Positions 1 through 8,254 of a stretch of DNA of 64,000 bases are shown piece after piece. The position numbers and the translations under genes are program-made. The DNA is from Desulfovibrio sp. Lineage in GTDB: Bacteria > Desulfobacterota > Desulfovibrionia > Desulfovibrionales > Desulfovibrionaceae. Within the stretch, counting starts at the first letter, position 1, and each line of letters begins with the position of its first letter. The stretch lies in contig JAFXOX010000001.1 in assembly GCA_017528345.1 (NCBI GenBank), positions 1 through 64,000 of the forward strand, written 5' to 3'. Below the pieces are notes generated by a model. That model ran no database searches. It was not told the origin of the DNA and saw only the letters and a program-made list of their open reading frames with translations.

Positions 1-49
1 CGAGAGAGATATGGAGGTGCAGTGACAGAAAAAATTTATCTTAACAGGG

Positions 50-78
50 TTGCTTTTGGGAATTTGATATGCTATACT
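50..78 (+). promoter_or_regulatory. Promoter of the tet gene
   Basis: TTGCTT at 50-55 and TATACT at 73-78 are separated by 17 bases, a good sigma-70 type pair. Transcription would start near 85, upstream of the leader peptide and attenuator. The layout matches the upstream region of tet(M)-type genes as I remember it. Bases 1-25 may hold the last codons of an upstream gene (an open frame ending TGA at 23-25), but that is too short to call. Confidence 0.7.
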
Positions 79-108
79 ATAAAAATCCAAGCAAAGGAGT
101 TTATCAAT

Positions 109-132
109 ATGCGGCAAGGTATTCTTAAATAA
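109..132 (+). CDS. tet leader peptide MRQGILK
   Basis: This seven-codon frame encodes MRQGILK and ends TAA. It has a ribosome binding site (AAAGGAG, about 93-99) ten bases upstream. The same leader peptide lies ahead of tet(M) in Tn916-type elements, where translation of the leader tunes transcription into the resistance gene. The codons at 119-130 also form one arm of a perfect 12-bp inverted repeat with 193-204, so ribosome position on the leader would decide whether that stem can form. The coding match is seen directly; the regulatory role is from the family. Confidence 0.7.
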   Translation: MRQGILK

Positions 133-204
133 AATTTGATAATGGGAACAAAGACAAACGTCCTCAAGGAGAGGGCTTGGTTTTTGTACCCAATTTAAGA
201 ATAC
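119..204 (+). promoter_or_regulatory. Long-range inverted repeat of the tet attenuator
   Basis: GTATTCTTAAAT at 119-130 is perfectly complementary to ATTTAAGAATAC at 193-204. The enclosed segment carries CCTC/GAGG arms followed by a T-rich stretch (about 162-186), which looks like a first, weaker terminator. Ribosomes on the leader peptide would occlude the left arm. The pairing is seen; its role as an attenuator is inferred from tet(M). Confidence 0.6.
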
Positions 205-279
205 TTTTGCCTTTTCATTTCATATCGTGATAGACAACGGCCAGCCTTGGCCGCAGTTTTCATGTGTGTCCTACCTATC

Positions 280-317
280 ATCCCCAGCGGTAAAAGTATT
301 TGTCGCTGGGGATTTTT
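280..317 (+). terminator. Attenuator terminator just ahead of tet
   Basis: A perfect 10-bp stem (ATCCCCAGCG at 280-289 with CGCTGGGGAT at 304-313) is followed by a T run to 317, only 35 bases before the tet start codon. It corresponds in place and form to the transcription attenuator of tet(M)-class genes. Confidence 0.75.
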
Positions 318-351
318 GCGCCCTTCTGGGCCTTGTATGGAGGACAATCAT

Positions 352-2289
352 ATGAAAATCATCAATATTGGCATTCTTGCTCATGTAGACGCAGGTAAGA
401 CGACCTTGACGGAGAGCCTGTTATATACCAGCGGAGCAATCGAGGCGCCCGGCAGTGTGGATCAGGGAACAACGAGAACGGACACCATGTTTTTAGAGCG
501 GCAGCGTGGAATCACCATTCAAACGGCGGTCACTTCCTTTCAGTGGCACGATTGTAAGGTCAACATTGTGGATACTCCTGGGCATATGGATTTCTTAGCG
601 GAGGTCTATCGCTCCCTTGCCATTCTTGACGGAGCGATTTTGGTTGTTTCTGCAAAAGACGGCGTTCAGGCGCAGACCCGTATTCTGTTTCATGCTCTGC
701 AAGTAATGAAAATCCCAACTGTTATCTTTATTAACAAAATCGACCAGGACGGGATTGACCTGCCAGGTGTGTATCAGTCTATCCGAGATAAGCTCTCCGC
801 AAATATGATTATTAAGCAGAACGTGCAGCTTTCCCCGGATATATCCATCATGGAAAACATGGGGCTGGAGAATTGGGATACCGTGATTGCGGACTGTGAT
901 GAATTGTTGGAGAAATATATTGCCGGAGAACCAATGGACAAAGAAGAACTTCTGCGGGAGGAAAACAGGAGAATCCAAAGCGTCTCTCTGTTTCCGGTCT
1001 ATCATGGCAGTGCCAAGGTAAACTTGGGAATCCGACAACTCATTGAAGCGGTCACAGATACATTCCAATCACCCACCGGGCAGAACAGCTCTGAATTGTG
1101 CGGAACTGTGTTCAAAGTTGAGTACGCAAACCAGAGCCAACGCCTTGCCTATCTGCGGTTGTATAGCGGTACGCTTCATTTGCGGGATTCCGTAGCCTTG
1201 GCAGGGAAAGAAAAACTGAAAATTACGGAAATGCGTATCCCCTCAAAGGGTGAGATTGTCCGAACAGAGATTGCCCATGCGGGCGAGATCGTCATTGTAC
1301 CCTGCGACAGTTTGCGGCTGAATGATGTGCTGGGAAACAAACTGCTGCTGCCCCGTGAAACGTGGAGCGACAATCCTCTCCCTTTGCTGCGGACAACAAT
1401 TGCACCAGAGAAACCAGAACAGAGGGAACGCTTGTTAAACGCCTTGACAGAAATTGCGGATACCGACCCGCTTCTGCGCTATGAAGTAGACGCTGTGACC
1501 CATGAGATCATTCTCTCCTTTTTGGGCCGGGTACAATTGGAAATTATCTCTGATCTTCTGGTGGAAAAATATCAGCTCAACACAACTGCAAAAGAACCTA
1601 CCGTCATCTATATGGAGAGGCCATTGAAAGCGGTAAGTCACACCATTCATATCGAAGTGCCGCCCAATCCATTCTGGGCGTCCATCGGGCTGTCCGTCAC
1701 CCCTCTCCCCCTTGGCACCGGAGTGCAGTATGAGAGCAAAGTTTCCGTTGGATACTTGAATCAGAGTTTTCAAAACGCTGTATTGGATGGTATCCGCTAC
1801 GGTCTGGAACAAGGCGTGTATGGATGGAAGGTAACGGACTGTAAAATCTGTTTTGAGTATGGGCTTTATTATAGTCCGGTCAGCACTCCCGCAGACTTTC
1901 GGTCATTGGCACCTATTGTATTGGAGCAGGTGTTGAAAAAGGCGGGGACGCAGCTATTGGAACCATATCTTTCTTTTACACTCTATGCGCCGCAGGAATA
2001 TCTCTCCAGAGCTTATCATGACGCACCAAAATATTGCGCGAGTATTGAAACGACCCAGGTTAAAAACAGCGAGGTGATTTTTACTGGCGAAATCCCTGCC
2101 CGCTGTGTGCAAGAGTACCGCAATGACCTCACCTTTTATACAAACGGGAGAAGCGTTTGTTTAACAGAATTGAAGGGGTATCAAATCGCCAGCGGCGAAC
2201 CAGTTTTTCAGCCACGCCGCCCAAACACCCGGATTGATAAGGTGCGCCATATGTTCAACAAAATTCTCCCATCAATGATGGACTTATAA
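352..2289 (+). CDS. tet: Tetracycline resistance ribosomal protection protein
   Basis: This is a translational GTPase that binds tetracycline-stalled ribosomes and dislodges the drug. The 645-residue protein starts [20 protein letters not shown], containing the P-loop AHVDAGKT, followed by the G3 motif DTPGH and the G4 motif NKID. Typical family stretches include [10 protein letters not shown] and [11 protein letters not shown]. The start at 352 has GGAGGA eight bases upstream and matches the family N-terminus. The family is usually 639 residues; here the tail runs on past KVRHMFNK by eight residues (ILPSMMDL). By eye it resembles Tet(W) most, with many substitutions and stretches like Tet(M)/Tet(O), so I do not name an allele. 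It is followed by a mobilisation module, so horizontal transfer is likely. Confidence 0.95.
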   Translation: MKIINIGILAHVDAGKTTLTESLLYTSGAIEAPGSVDQGTTRTDTMFLERQRGITIQTAVTSFQWHDCKVNIVDTPGHMDFLAEVYRSLAILDGAILVVSAKDGVQAQTRILFHALQVMKIPTVIFINKIDQDGIDLPGVYQSIRDKLSANMIIKQNVQLSPDISIMENMGLENWDTVIADCDELLEKYIAGEPMDKEELLREENRRIQSVSLFPVYHGSAKVNLGIRQLIEAVTDTFQSPTGQNSSELCGTVFKVEYANQSQRLAYLRLYSGTLHLRDSVALAGKEKLKITEMRIPSKGEIVRTEIAHAGEIVIVPCDSLRLNDVLGNKLLLPRETWSDNPLPLLRTTIAPEKPEQRERLLNALTEIADTDPLLRYEVDAVTHEIILSFLGRVQLEIISDLLVEKYQLNTTAKEPTVIYMERPLKAVSHTIHIEVPPNPFWASIGLSVTPLPLGTGVQYESKVSVGYLNQSFQNAVLDGIRYGLEQGVYGWKVTDCKICFEYGLYYSPVSTPADFRSLAPIVLEQVLKKAGTQLLEPYLSFTLYAPQEYLSRAYHDAPKYCASIETTQVKNSEVIFTGEIPARCVQEYRNDLTFYTNGRSVCLTELKGYQIASGEPVFQPRRPNTRIDKVRHMFNKILPSMMDL

Positions 2290-2290
2290 A

Positions 2291-2502
2291 ATCCCTTTGG
2301 AACAAAGGGCGCACTTCTATACATGGTCTGCGACCATGTATCGTGCGCTCTGCGAGGCTACGGCCCGGACTTCCGAAAGTCCGGGCCGTTTGCGTCGCTC
2401 CGCTCCGTACAAGGGGCTGCGCCCCTTGCGCCGCTTTGCGGCTATCCCTGCGCCCTCGCTGGAAAGGTACATCCGCTCTGCGTCTGCACCTTTCCAGCGA
2501 GG
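2291..2502. other. Hairpin-rich spacer between tet and the mob genes; possible oriT
   Basis: No convincing gene lies at 2290-2589, but four strong inverted repeats do. (1) ATACATGGTC at 2319-2328 pairs with 2332-2341, inside an outer GCGCAC/GTGCGC pair at 2309-2314 and 2343-2348. (2) A 13-bp stem joins 2360-2372 and 2377-2389 with loop CCGA. (3) CAAGGGGC at 2410-2417 pairs with 2421-2428. (4) A 15-bp repeat joins 2454-2468 and 2488-2502 around a 19-base loop. A small stem at 2293-2309 may end tet transcription. Origins of transfer for MobA/MobL relaxases commonly lie just upstream of the relaxase operon, so an oriT here is plausible but not shown; no nic site was identified. Confidence 0.4.
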
Positions 2503-2589
2503 CTAAAACCGAATACCGTTACCCTTGACCGTTTACCCGACACAGCAGGTAGACGGTCTTTTGTTTTGCCAAGAAGGAGGTCAAACACG

Positions 2590-2883
2590 ATGGACAAGTC
2601 ACGCGAAGAATTAGAGAAAGAGTATGCTGAGGCCACCGCTAAGTTGGAGCAGTACCAGCACAGAGGCCAGCGGTATGAGAACCGCATCCGCTACTACACC
2701 CAAGGCGAAAGGAAGAAGCGAAACCACCGACTTATCACCCGTGGCGGAGCGGTGGAGAGTATCGCCCCGGAGGTGCGCGGCATGAGCGAAAGGGCCTTTT
2801 TTCTTTTGATGGAAAAGGTCTTTTCCCTGCCGGAAGTTGCCGCCCTGGTGAGCCAAGCCACTGACCAGCAGGAAAGCGGATAA
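2590..2883 (+). CDS. DUF3847 family mobile-element protein
   Basis: This small, highly charged protein (97 residues) has an N-terminal coiled-coil stretch (SREELEKEYAEATAKLEQYQ) and a basic centre with RKKRNHRLITRGG. It matches the DUF3847 pattern seen directly upstream of MobA/MobL relaxases in Firmicutes elements. The ATG at 2590 follows AGGAGG nine bases upstream. The stop codon (2881-2883) abuts the TTG start of the relaxase, so the two are translationally coupled. The function is not established; an accessory or regulatory role in mobilisation is an inference from position. Confidence 0.75.
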   Translation: MDKSREELEKEYAEATAKLEQYQHRGQRYENRIRYYTQGERKKRNHRLITRGGAVESIAPEVRGMSERAFFLLMEKVFSLPEVAALVSQATDQQESG

Positions 2884-4350
2884 TTGGCCCTGTTCCATCT
2901 CCACGTTACCCAGGTCAAACGGAGCGCGGGACAGTCTGTTGTCACGTCCGCCGCCTACCGAGCCGGGGAGAAATTGTATAGCGAATACTATGGCGAGGTC
3001 AGCGACTACACCCACAAGGGCGGCGTGGTCTGCACAGACATTCTCCTGCCGCCCCAGGCCCCCAACCAGTACCAAGACCGCGCCACCCTCTGGAACGCCG
3101 TGGAGAAGGCCGAGCGCGGCAAGAAAGCCCAGCTTGCATATAGCTTTGACATTGCCTTGCAGAACGAGTTTTCATTGGAGGAAAACATCGCTCTTGCAAG
3201 GCAATTTGTTTCGGAGCAGCTTGTGGGCCGGGGCATGATTGCCGACTTTGCCATCCACCAGCCGGACAAGGAGGACGGCGGTATTCCTAACCCGCACTTT
3301 CATGTTCTCTGCCCCATCCGGCCCATTGAGCCAGACGGCAAATGGGGGTGCAAGCAGCGCCGCCGCTACCGTCTGGACGAGGACGGGAACCGCATTATGG
3401 GAGAGGACGGCAAGCCCCTCTTTGACGCTGTTCCCACTACCGACTGGGGAAGCCCGGAAACACTGGAACATTGGCGGGAGGCGTGGGCCGCTATGGTGAA
3501 CGCCAAGTTTGAGGAAAAGGGGCTGACCTGCCGCATCGACCACCGCTCCTATGAGCGTCAGGGCCTTGACCTGCTGCCCACCGTCCATGAGGGCGTGGCC
3601 GTCCGCCAGATGGAGGCCAAGGGCATCCCCACCGACAAGGGCGATCTGAACCGCTGGATAAAAAAGGCCAACAACATTCTGCGGGATATTCGGAAGAAAA
3701 TCGCCGGCCTGACGGATTGGATTAAGGCCATAAAAGAAGAATTGAGCAAGCCCCAGGCCCCGACCCTTGCCGCCCTGCTGACCGACTACTATGAGGGCCG
3801 GAACGCCGGAGCATGGAGCCGCAACGCCAGGATTGGAAATCTTAAAGGTTTTGCCGAGGCCATCAATTTTCTGACCGAGAGGGGCATCGCTACGCTGGAA
3901 GATTTAGAGACCCATATCGCCGCCCAGAGTGAACGAACGGAGGCCATCAACACATCCATGAAAGCGAAGCGTGACCGTCTGAACGAATTGAAGGAACTGC
4001 TTCGCCTTGTTGACCTCTACCGAGACACCAAGCCCGTCTATGACGAGTTGCAGGGTATCAAGTGGAAGGGCAAGCGGGAAAAATTCGAGAGGGAGCATGA
4101 GAACGAGTTGAGGACGTTCCACATGGCCCGCCGGAAGCTGGACAAGCACCGTTCCCCTGCTGGTAAAATCCCCGTTCATGCGTGGGAACAGGAACAGGCG
4201 AGGCTTCACCAGGAGTACACAGCCGAGTATGAGCAGTACAAGCCTATCCAAGACGATTTGCGGCGGCTTCAACAGGTGAAGCGGAACGCCGATGCTGCCA
4301 TACACCAGCAGGAGCAGACCCAGCAGAAACGCCGGGAGGTGGAGCGGTGA
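2884..4350 (+). CDS. MobA/MobL family relaxase
   Basis: This mobilisation relaxase (488 residues) would nick oriT and lead the strand into a recipient cell. The N-terminal nuclease domain shows Tyr25 in SAAYRAGEKL as the likely catalytic tyrosine, and the metal-binding histidines at His125 and in NPHFHVL (His138, His140). These are the MOB_Q type signatures. The C-terminal half is a long charged helical region rich in coiled coil. The start is TTG at 2884, immediately after the previous stop, because the family N-terminus MALFHLHVTQVKRSAGQ begins there. The gene ends by overlapping the next start in GTGA. In clostridial Tn4451-like elements the equivalent gene is tnpZ. No type IV secretion genes of matching origin lie nearby. 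Confidence 0.92.
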   Translation: MALFHLHVTQVKRSAGQSVVTSAAYRAGEKLYSEYYGEVSDYTHKGGVVCTDILLPPQAPNQYQDRATLWNAVEKAERGKKAQLAYSFDIALQNEFSLEENIALARQFVSEQLVGRGMIADFAIHQPDKEDGGIPNPHFHVLCPIRPIEPDGKWGCKQRRRYRLDEDGNRIMGEDGKPLFDAVPTTDWGSPETLEHWREAWAAMVNAKFEEKGLTCRIDHRSYERQGLDLLPTVHEGVAVRQMEAKGIPTDKGDLNRWIKKANNILRDIRKKIAGLTDWIKAIKEELSKPQAPTLAALLTDYYEGRNAGAWSRNARIGNLKGFAEAINFLTERGIATLEDLETHIAAQSERTEAINTSMKAKRDRLNELKELLRLVDLYRDTKPVYDELQGIKWKGKREKFEREHENELRTFHMARRKLDKHRSPAGKIPVHAWEQEQARLHQEYTAEYEQYKPIQDDLRRLQQVKRNADAAIHQQEQTQQKRREVER

Positions 4351-4766
4351 ACGGCATTCCCCGACTGACCTACCAGCAGTACCGAGCCGTCCGGCGGCTG
4401 GTGCATGACTGCTGCAATTATGACGGCGGCAACTGTCTTGCTCTTGATGACGGCTGGGAGCCTTGTGTCTGCGTCCAGAGTATCACCTATTCCCTGGTCT
4501 GTAAATGGTTCCGCGCCGCCGTCCTGCCAACAGACAAGGGGTTGTGTGCCGCCTTGCTCCACCGAGGACAGGCGCGGCCCTGTGCCGAGTGCGGGGCGAT
4601 GTTCGTGCCGCGCTCCAATCGGGGCAAATACTGTGACGAGTGCGCCGCCAATGTGCGCCGGAGAAAGAAAGCTGCCAGCGAACGGGAACGCCGCAGGCGT
4701 GGACATTTAGAGGCTGAAAAGCCTTGCAATCAGGGGGCTTGTGGACAGTCCTCAAAGGGGGACTAA
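4347..4766 (+). CDS. Cysteine-rich VLP domain protein
   Basis: This 139-residue protein has a Cys-rich N-terminal half (HDCCNYDGGNCLALDDG and EPCVCVQS), then a zinc-ribbon-like CxxC pair (RPCAECGAMFV with YCDECA). A basic tail RRRKKAASERERRRRG ends it. This is the cysteine-rich VLP pattern found beside MobA/MobL relaxases in Firmicutes elements. The GTG start at 4347 overlaps the relaxase stop (GTGA). The cysteines suggest metal binding, and the basic tail suggests nucleic-acid contact; the actual function is unknown. Confidence 0.8.
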   Translation: MNGIPRLTYQQYRAVRRLVHDCCNYDGGNCLALDDGWEPCVCVQSITYSLVCKWFRAAVLPTDKGLCAALLHRGQARPCAECGAMFVPRSNRGKYCDECAANVRRRKKAASERERRRRGHLEAEKPCNQGACGQSSKGD

Positions 4767-4850
4767 TACATTCCCCTTCCCCCACTCCAACGTGGGCGGC
4801 AAAATGGCGCTCACGTGGATTAACTTTGATGAATGATGAAAGGAGAGCCT

Positions 4851-5117
4851 ATGACCTACGACCCCAGCATGACGATCACCAGCACCATCCCCGCCCCGGA
4901 GGGGAGCGACAGCACCAGCAGAGAGGGCAAGGCCATCCCCCTGCCCGTGATGGCGGGCGGCAACGCTTCACCCGCCCCGGACGTACCGCCACCCGATATG
5001 GTAAAGACCGTTGGCGGTACGACCTTTGATATTTATTTCCATTTCAGCCAGACCAGCCGGGAAACCTTTACCGACAAGGTACTGCGCCTTATTCAATCCG
5101 ATGTTGTAACCTCATAA
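4851..5117 (+). CDS. TnpW family transposon-encoded protein
   Basis: This 88-residue protein resembles TnpW of clostridial Tn4451/Tn4453-type elements. It has a proline-rich N-terminal region followed by the conserved core VGGTTFDIYFHFSQTSRETF and a terminal helix with KVLRLIQSD. The ATG at 4851 is chosen because AAGGAG (4839-4844) precedes it; an upstream ATG at 4833 lacks a site. The role of TnpW is unknown. It is the last recognisable gene of the imported module; no serine recombinase (tnpX) is present inside the window. Confidence 0.75.
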   Translation: MTYDPSMTITSTIPAPEGSDSTSREGKAIPLPVMAGGNASPAPDVPPPDMVKTVGGTTFDIYFHFSQTSRETFTDKVLRLIQSDVVTS

Positions 5118-5292
5118 AAATAATTTACTTTTTTCTCTATCCTTATTGACAAAACCCGAATGGACTTAACAAAACGAAAACGGGGAAATCAATAAACTTT
5201 CCCCCTGATCGGCTGAGCGGAAATACCATGACTGACACCAGGGGAAAGGCAGGAGGAAGCGGCAAGCGACACGTCAGCACAAGTTTCGCGTG
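5118..5292. other. Non-coding junction after the tet-mob module
   Basis: I see no gene here. Base composition drops from GC-rich before 5118 to AT-rich after about 5290, so the right edge of the imported element probably lies in this gap. GGGGAAA at 5182-5188 pairs with TTTCCCC at 5198-5204. This could form a hairpin but lacks a T run on the plus strand. No terminal repeat was recognised. Confidence 0.4.
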
Positions 5293-5321
5293 TTGACTAT
5301 TAAGGGAAAAAATATTATATT
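5293..5321 (+). promoter_or_regulatory. Promoter of the fic gene
   Basis: TTGACT at 5293-5298 and TATATT at 5316-5321 are separated by exactly 17 bases, giving a strong sigma-70 type promoter about 45 bases ahead of the Fic start codon. Confidence 0.65.
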
Positions 5322-5371
5322 AATCGTTAATATGTAAAAAGTATTTTTTAAAAAACCAAGAGAATTATGCA

Positions 5372-6409
5372 ATGTCAACATATCAGAACGATGTTTTGTA
5401 CGCCTCAAAAGAAATATGGGATATGGCAATAGGTTTGCAAGACGTTGATAATCTTACTGTATCTGACAAAGTAAAAAAGTTAGCAAAAGAAAACGCTGAG
5501 AAGAAATGTGATTTTGCAACTATTGAAAAATTTTTATCAGAACAGGACGATACCTATTATATCAGAGACAGAGAAGCAAACGTAGTAGCATGCAGGATTG
5601 CAAAACTTCTTACGTGTGATAATTTTTCACTATCAATTGATTTTTTAAAGTCAATTCATAAAAAACTATTTAAAGACATATATGATTCTGCTGGAGAAAT
5701 ACGTAGTTATAATATAAATAAGGAAGAACCTGTTTTAAATAACAGGACTGTAGAATACGCAGATTTTAGAAAAATAAAATCTTTACTGAAATTTGATTTC
5801 AATACAGAAATTGAGAATAAAAATATTTTTGAAAAAAATGTTGTAAGAAAGATTTGTAGTTTCACAAAAAATATTTGGAGCACACACCCGTTTTCAGAAG
5901 GCAACACCAGAACTGTAGCAGTATTTATCATTAAATATATTAAATCACTTGGCATTGACTTTGACACGTCATGTTTTGCTGAACATTCACGGTACTTCAG
6001 AAACGCCTTGGTTCGAACTTCGTTTTCAGATTATACACACGGATTTCCTGAAAATACAAAATTTTTAAAAAAATTCTTCGAAAATATGATTCTTGGAAAT
6101 AAAAATAAGCTCGTAAATATAGATCTAGTGTATTTTGAATTATTTCCTTATATCCAAAAATACAACAAAAAATTTGACAATCTTTATACCAATCTCATAA
6201 GGGAATTTTTATCTTTATACACAAGCGAAAATAGGTGCGAAGACAACAATACTGTATTATGTATTGACAGAGACCATAAACTTGTTATCACAAAAATGGA
6301 ATATGTAGAGTCAGATCAGACAGTGCTAGTTAAGGCATCAGATAATTTCGTTATTATAAGAGATAGAATCCCGTTAATTATTGAAAATTATTTTAATAAT
6401 TGGTTATAA
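5372..6409 (+). CDS. Fic domain protein
   Basis: Fic enzymes transfer AMP or other nucleotide moieties from a nucleotide to hydroxyl side chains. The 345-residue protein carries the core helix motif HPFSEGNTRT, with catalytic His172 and Arg180. Thr replaces the second Gly of the textbook HPFxEGNGR motif, a substitution I recall in many Fic proteins. Upstream, IHKKLFKDIYDSAGEIRSYN is the usual Fic flap and entry region. No clear (S/T)xxxE(G/N) inhibitory motif was seen, and no small antitoxin gene lies upstream. The ATG at 5372 has AAGAGA eight bases before it. Codon use is very AT-rich, unlike both flanks, indicating separate acquisition. The last third (from about 240) is unassigned. It is followed at once by the DUF488 gene. 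Confidence 0.85.
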   Translation: MSTYQNDVLYASKEIWDMAIGLQDVDNLTVSDKVKKLAKENAEKKCDFATIEKFLSEQDDTYYIRDREANVVACRIAKLLTCDNFSLSIDFLKSIHKKLFKDIYDSAGEIRSYNINKEEPVLNNRTVEYADFRKIKSLLKFDFNTEIENKNIFEKNVVRKICSFTKNIWSTHPFSEGNTRTVAVFIIKYIKSLGIDFDTSCFAEHSRYFRNALVRTSFSDYTHGFPENTKFLKKFFENMILGNKNKLVNIDLVYFELFPYIQKYNKKFDNLYTNLIREFLSLYTSENRCEDNNTVLCIDRDHKLVITKMEYVESDQTVLVKASDNFVIIRDRIPLIIENYFNNWL

Positions 6410-6453
6410 TAGTATTTGATTTTAAAATAAATATTACTATTTCGAGACATGTT

Positions 6454-7122
6454 ATGACACATATTAATACCTCAGGCATGCTCTACACAATAGGATACTC
6501 TGGATTTACTACTAACGCATTTATTGAAAAAATAAATTTATTTAATATAAACTGCATTATCGACGTCAGAAGCTGTCCTTACTCAAAAAGATTTGAAGAA
6601 TTTAATAAAGAAAATCTCGAATATTTAGTAAAAAATAAAAATTTGTGGAAAAATAAAAAGATCTGGTATCTGCACCTTCCTAAAGAATTTGGTGCCAGAC
6701 AAACAGATCCTTTATATTTTCATGAAAAAGAGAAATATGTAGATTTTGAAAAATTCAGAAGTTCTCAATATTTTTTGGAAGGTTGTGAACGCATCAAAAA
6801 AGGCCTGTCACAAGGATACAATATTGTATTGATGTGTGCTGAAATCGATCCTAGTCATTGCCATAGATCAATAATGATTTCCAGATGGTTTAATCTTCAT
6901 AAATATAAAGTTTTACACATTCTCCCTGATGGTATTAAAGATCAGGAATCTGTAAATAATGAACTTCTCAAAAAATATTTCAAAGATGAATATGCAGAAA
7001 ATGGGTTTACAGGGAGTTTGCTTGATATGGACAAGTCTGCTGAGGAACTTCGAAAAGAACGCTTACGAGAAGCGTTCGCAAAAAGAAACAGAGAAATAGC
7101 ATTTCGCGTGACTGAAGGCTAA
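6454..7122 (+). CDS. DUF488 family protein
   Basis: This protein of about 222 residues has the DUF488 signature: YTIGYSG near the N-terminus, then IIDVRSCPYS, HLPKEFGA and a CAEIDPSHCHRSI motif. The conserved Cys and His residues suggest a catalytic or metal site, but no reaction is established for the family. The start is uncertain. ATG at 6454 is chosen, ATG at 6478 would begin directly at MLYTIGYSG, and a TTG at 6400 would overlap the fic stop; none has a good ribosome site. It shares the AT-rich composition of fic and probably its transcript. It ends only nine bases from the end of the convergent DUF4116 operon. Confidence 0.85.
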   Translation: MTHINTSGMLYTIGYSGFTTNAFIEKINLFNINCIIDVRSCPYSKRFEEFNKENLEYLVKNKNLWKNKKIWYLHLPKEFGARQTDPLYFHEKEKYVDFEKFRSSQYFLEGCERIKKGLSQGYNIVLMCAEIDPSHCHRSIMISRWFNLHKYKVLHILPDGIKDQESVNNELLKKYFKDEYAENGFTGSLLDMDKSAEELRKERLREAFAKRNREIAFRVTEG

Positions 7123-7131
7123 AAGCTACCC

Positions 7132-7578
7132 TTAAGCATCAAATATTGTCTCATGAACAATTTTTGCGACTGCTGCCTCCGTGACATCCTGTGGAGTCGG
7201 TGCCTCAAAGCAGTCAAAGTAGAGGCCATCGCTGTCTCTGGATACCAATGCATAGCCTCTGACGACCACGATATTGAAAAGCTCGTCGTCTATGGTCATC
7301 TGCAGAAAATGGCTCTCAGGGACTGTCGTGGGATAGATTCCAGGCTCATAACCCGGCTGCCAGCGGTCATAGAGCATCTCTTCGTAATCAAGAGCTATTT
7401 CTATGTCCTCGGCATCCAGGTAATACTCAACACCTTTTTTCCCGTCACAGAGATAGTAAAGATTGGCGTCATGCAGATAGTTCTCTGCACGCTTTTTGTC
7501 GAGAAATCGTCGACCCGGCTCCATACCGCCTGGTGTCGCTGAATACAGTGTCACCGTTCCATCACCATTCTTTGCCAT
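7132..7578 (-). CDS. Unknown protein, last gene of the DUF4116 operon
   Basis: I do not recognise this 148-residue acidic protein. It contains tyrosine- and aspartate-rich stretches such as KGVEYYLDAEDIEIALDYEE and a mixed beta-looking C-terminal half (FNIVVVRGYALVSRDSDGLY). The ATG at 7578 is chosen because AGGA precedes it. This start lies 17 bases inside the end of the upstream gene, indicating translational coupling. A longer frame to 7659 exists but has no ribosome site. Its place in an overlapping operon with the repeat proteins suggests a shared function. Confidence 0.7.
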   Translation of the reverse strand: MAKNGDGTVTLYSATPGGMEPGRRFLDKKRAENYLHDANLYYLCDGKKGVEYYLDAEDIEIALDYEEMLYDRWQPGYEPGIYPTTVPESHFLQMTIDDELFNIVVVRGYALVSRDSDGLYFDCFEAPTPQDVTEAAVAKIVHETIFDA

Positions 7579-8254
7579 TTTCCTGCCCCAGTGTTCGTGC
7601 TCGAGAGCGTTTACGTGTTTCCTGACCCAGTGTGAGCGTCTGCGTAAGCACACGGACATTTCTCAGACTGTCCTGTGCCGCAAGCCTTGCCTTGTCCCTT
7701 TCCTGAAGCTCACGATCACGCTCCCGTGCAAGCTCAGGCTCTTCTCGCCGCATTTTCTGCAGCCCCAGTCTGTACGTCTCATTCATGTTGCTTCTGACTC
7801 GCACAACAGCACTACGCTTGCGCACAAGCTGATCTATTCGCTTTTCCTTGCGTGCCACCTCTTTCTTCCAGTCCGCATTGCGCCAGATGCCTTCAATAAA
7901 GCCGGGCTTGCGCTTCATTGTCTGCTTGAGATCTTCACGCCGCTCGGTAATTGCCCTGTCCATCCGCTCCACAAGCCTGTCTGCCTGTGCCTGTTTGGCC
8001 AAAGCATAAATGTCCGTTTTCTGATCGTACTCGCTTTCAGCCGTCTGAAAGGTCTCCTGCTCAGAATCAAGTATCTGCCTGATCTGTGTGTCCAGATCCT
8101 CAGGACTGTCCGTAAGCTGCCGCTCCTGATCCTCGAAAGGCGTTTCCAGAATCAGACCCTTTTCACGCTTTTCCTCGGCCATCTGGCGGATCTCAAGGAA
8201 ATTGTATGCCTTCTTCACCACTCTCGATCGGGTTTTCAGCTCAATGAGTCGCAT
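7562..8254 (-). CDS. Coiled-coil protein of the DUF4116 operon
   Basis: This 230-residue protein consists mostly of highly charged helical sequence, for example ARKEKRIDQLVRKRS and ELARERDRELQERDKARLAAQ. It has no signal peptide or membrane segment. The ATG at 8254 (MRLIELKTRSRVVKKAYNF) has GGAGG eight bases upstream and overlaps the end of the preceding gene by 14 bases. The downstream gene in turn overlaps this one by 17. The tail is rich in Gln, Thr and Arg. Function is unknown. The coiled coil suggests an assembly or scaffold role with the neighbouring repeat proteins, which is inference only. Confidence 0.75.
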   Translation of the reverse strand: MRLIELKTRSRVVKKAYNFLEIRQMAEEKREKGLILETPFEDQERQLTDSPEDLDTQIRQILDSEQETFQTAESEYDQKTDIYALAKQAQADRLVERMDRAITERREDLKQTMKRKPGFIEGIWRNADWKKEVARKEKRIDQLVRKRSAVVRVRSNMNETYRLGLQKMRREEPELARERDRELQERDKARLAAQDSLRNVRVLTQTLTLGQETRKRSRARTLGQENGKEW

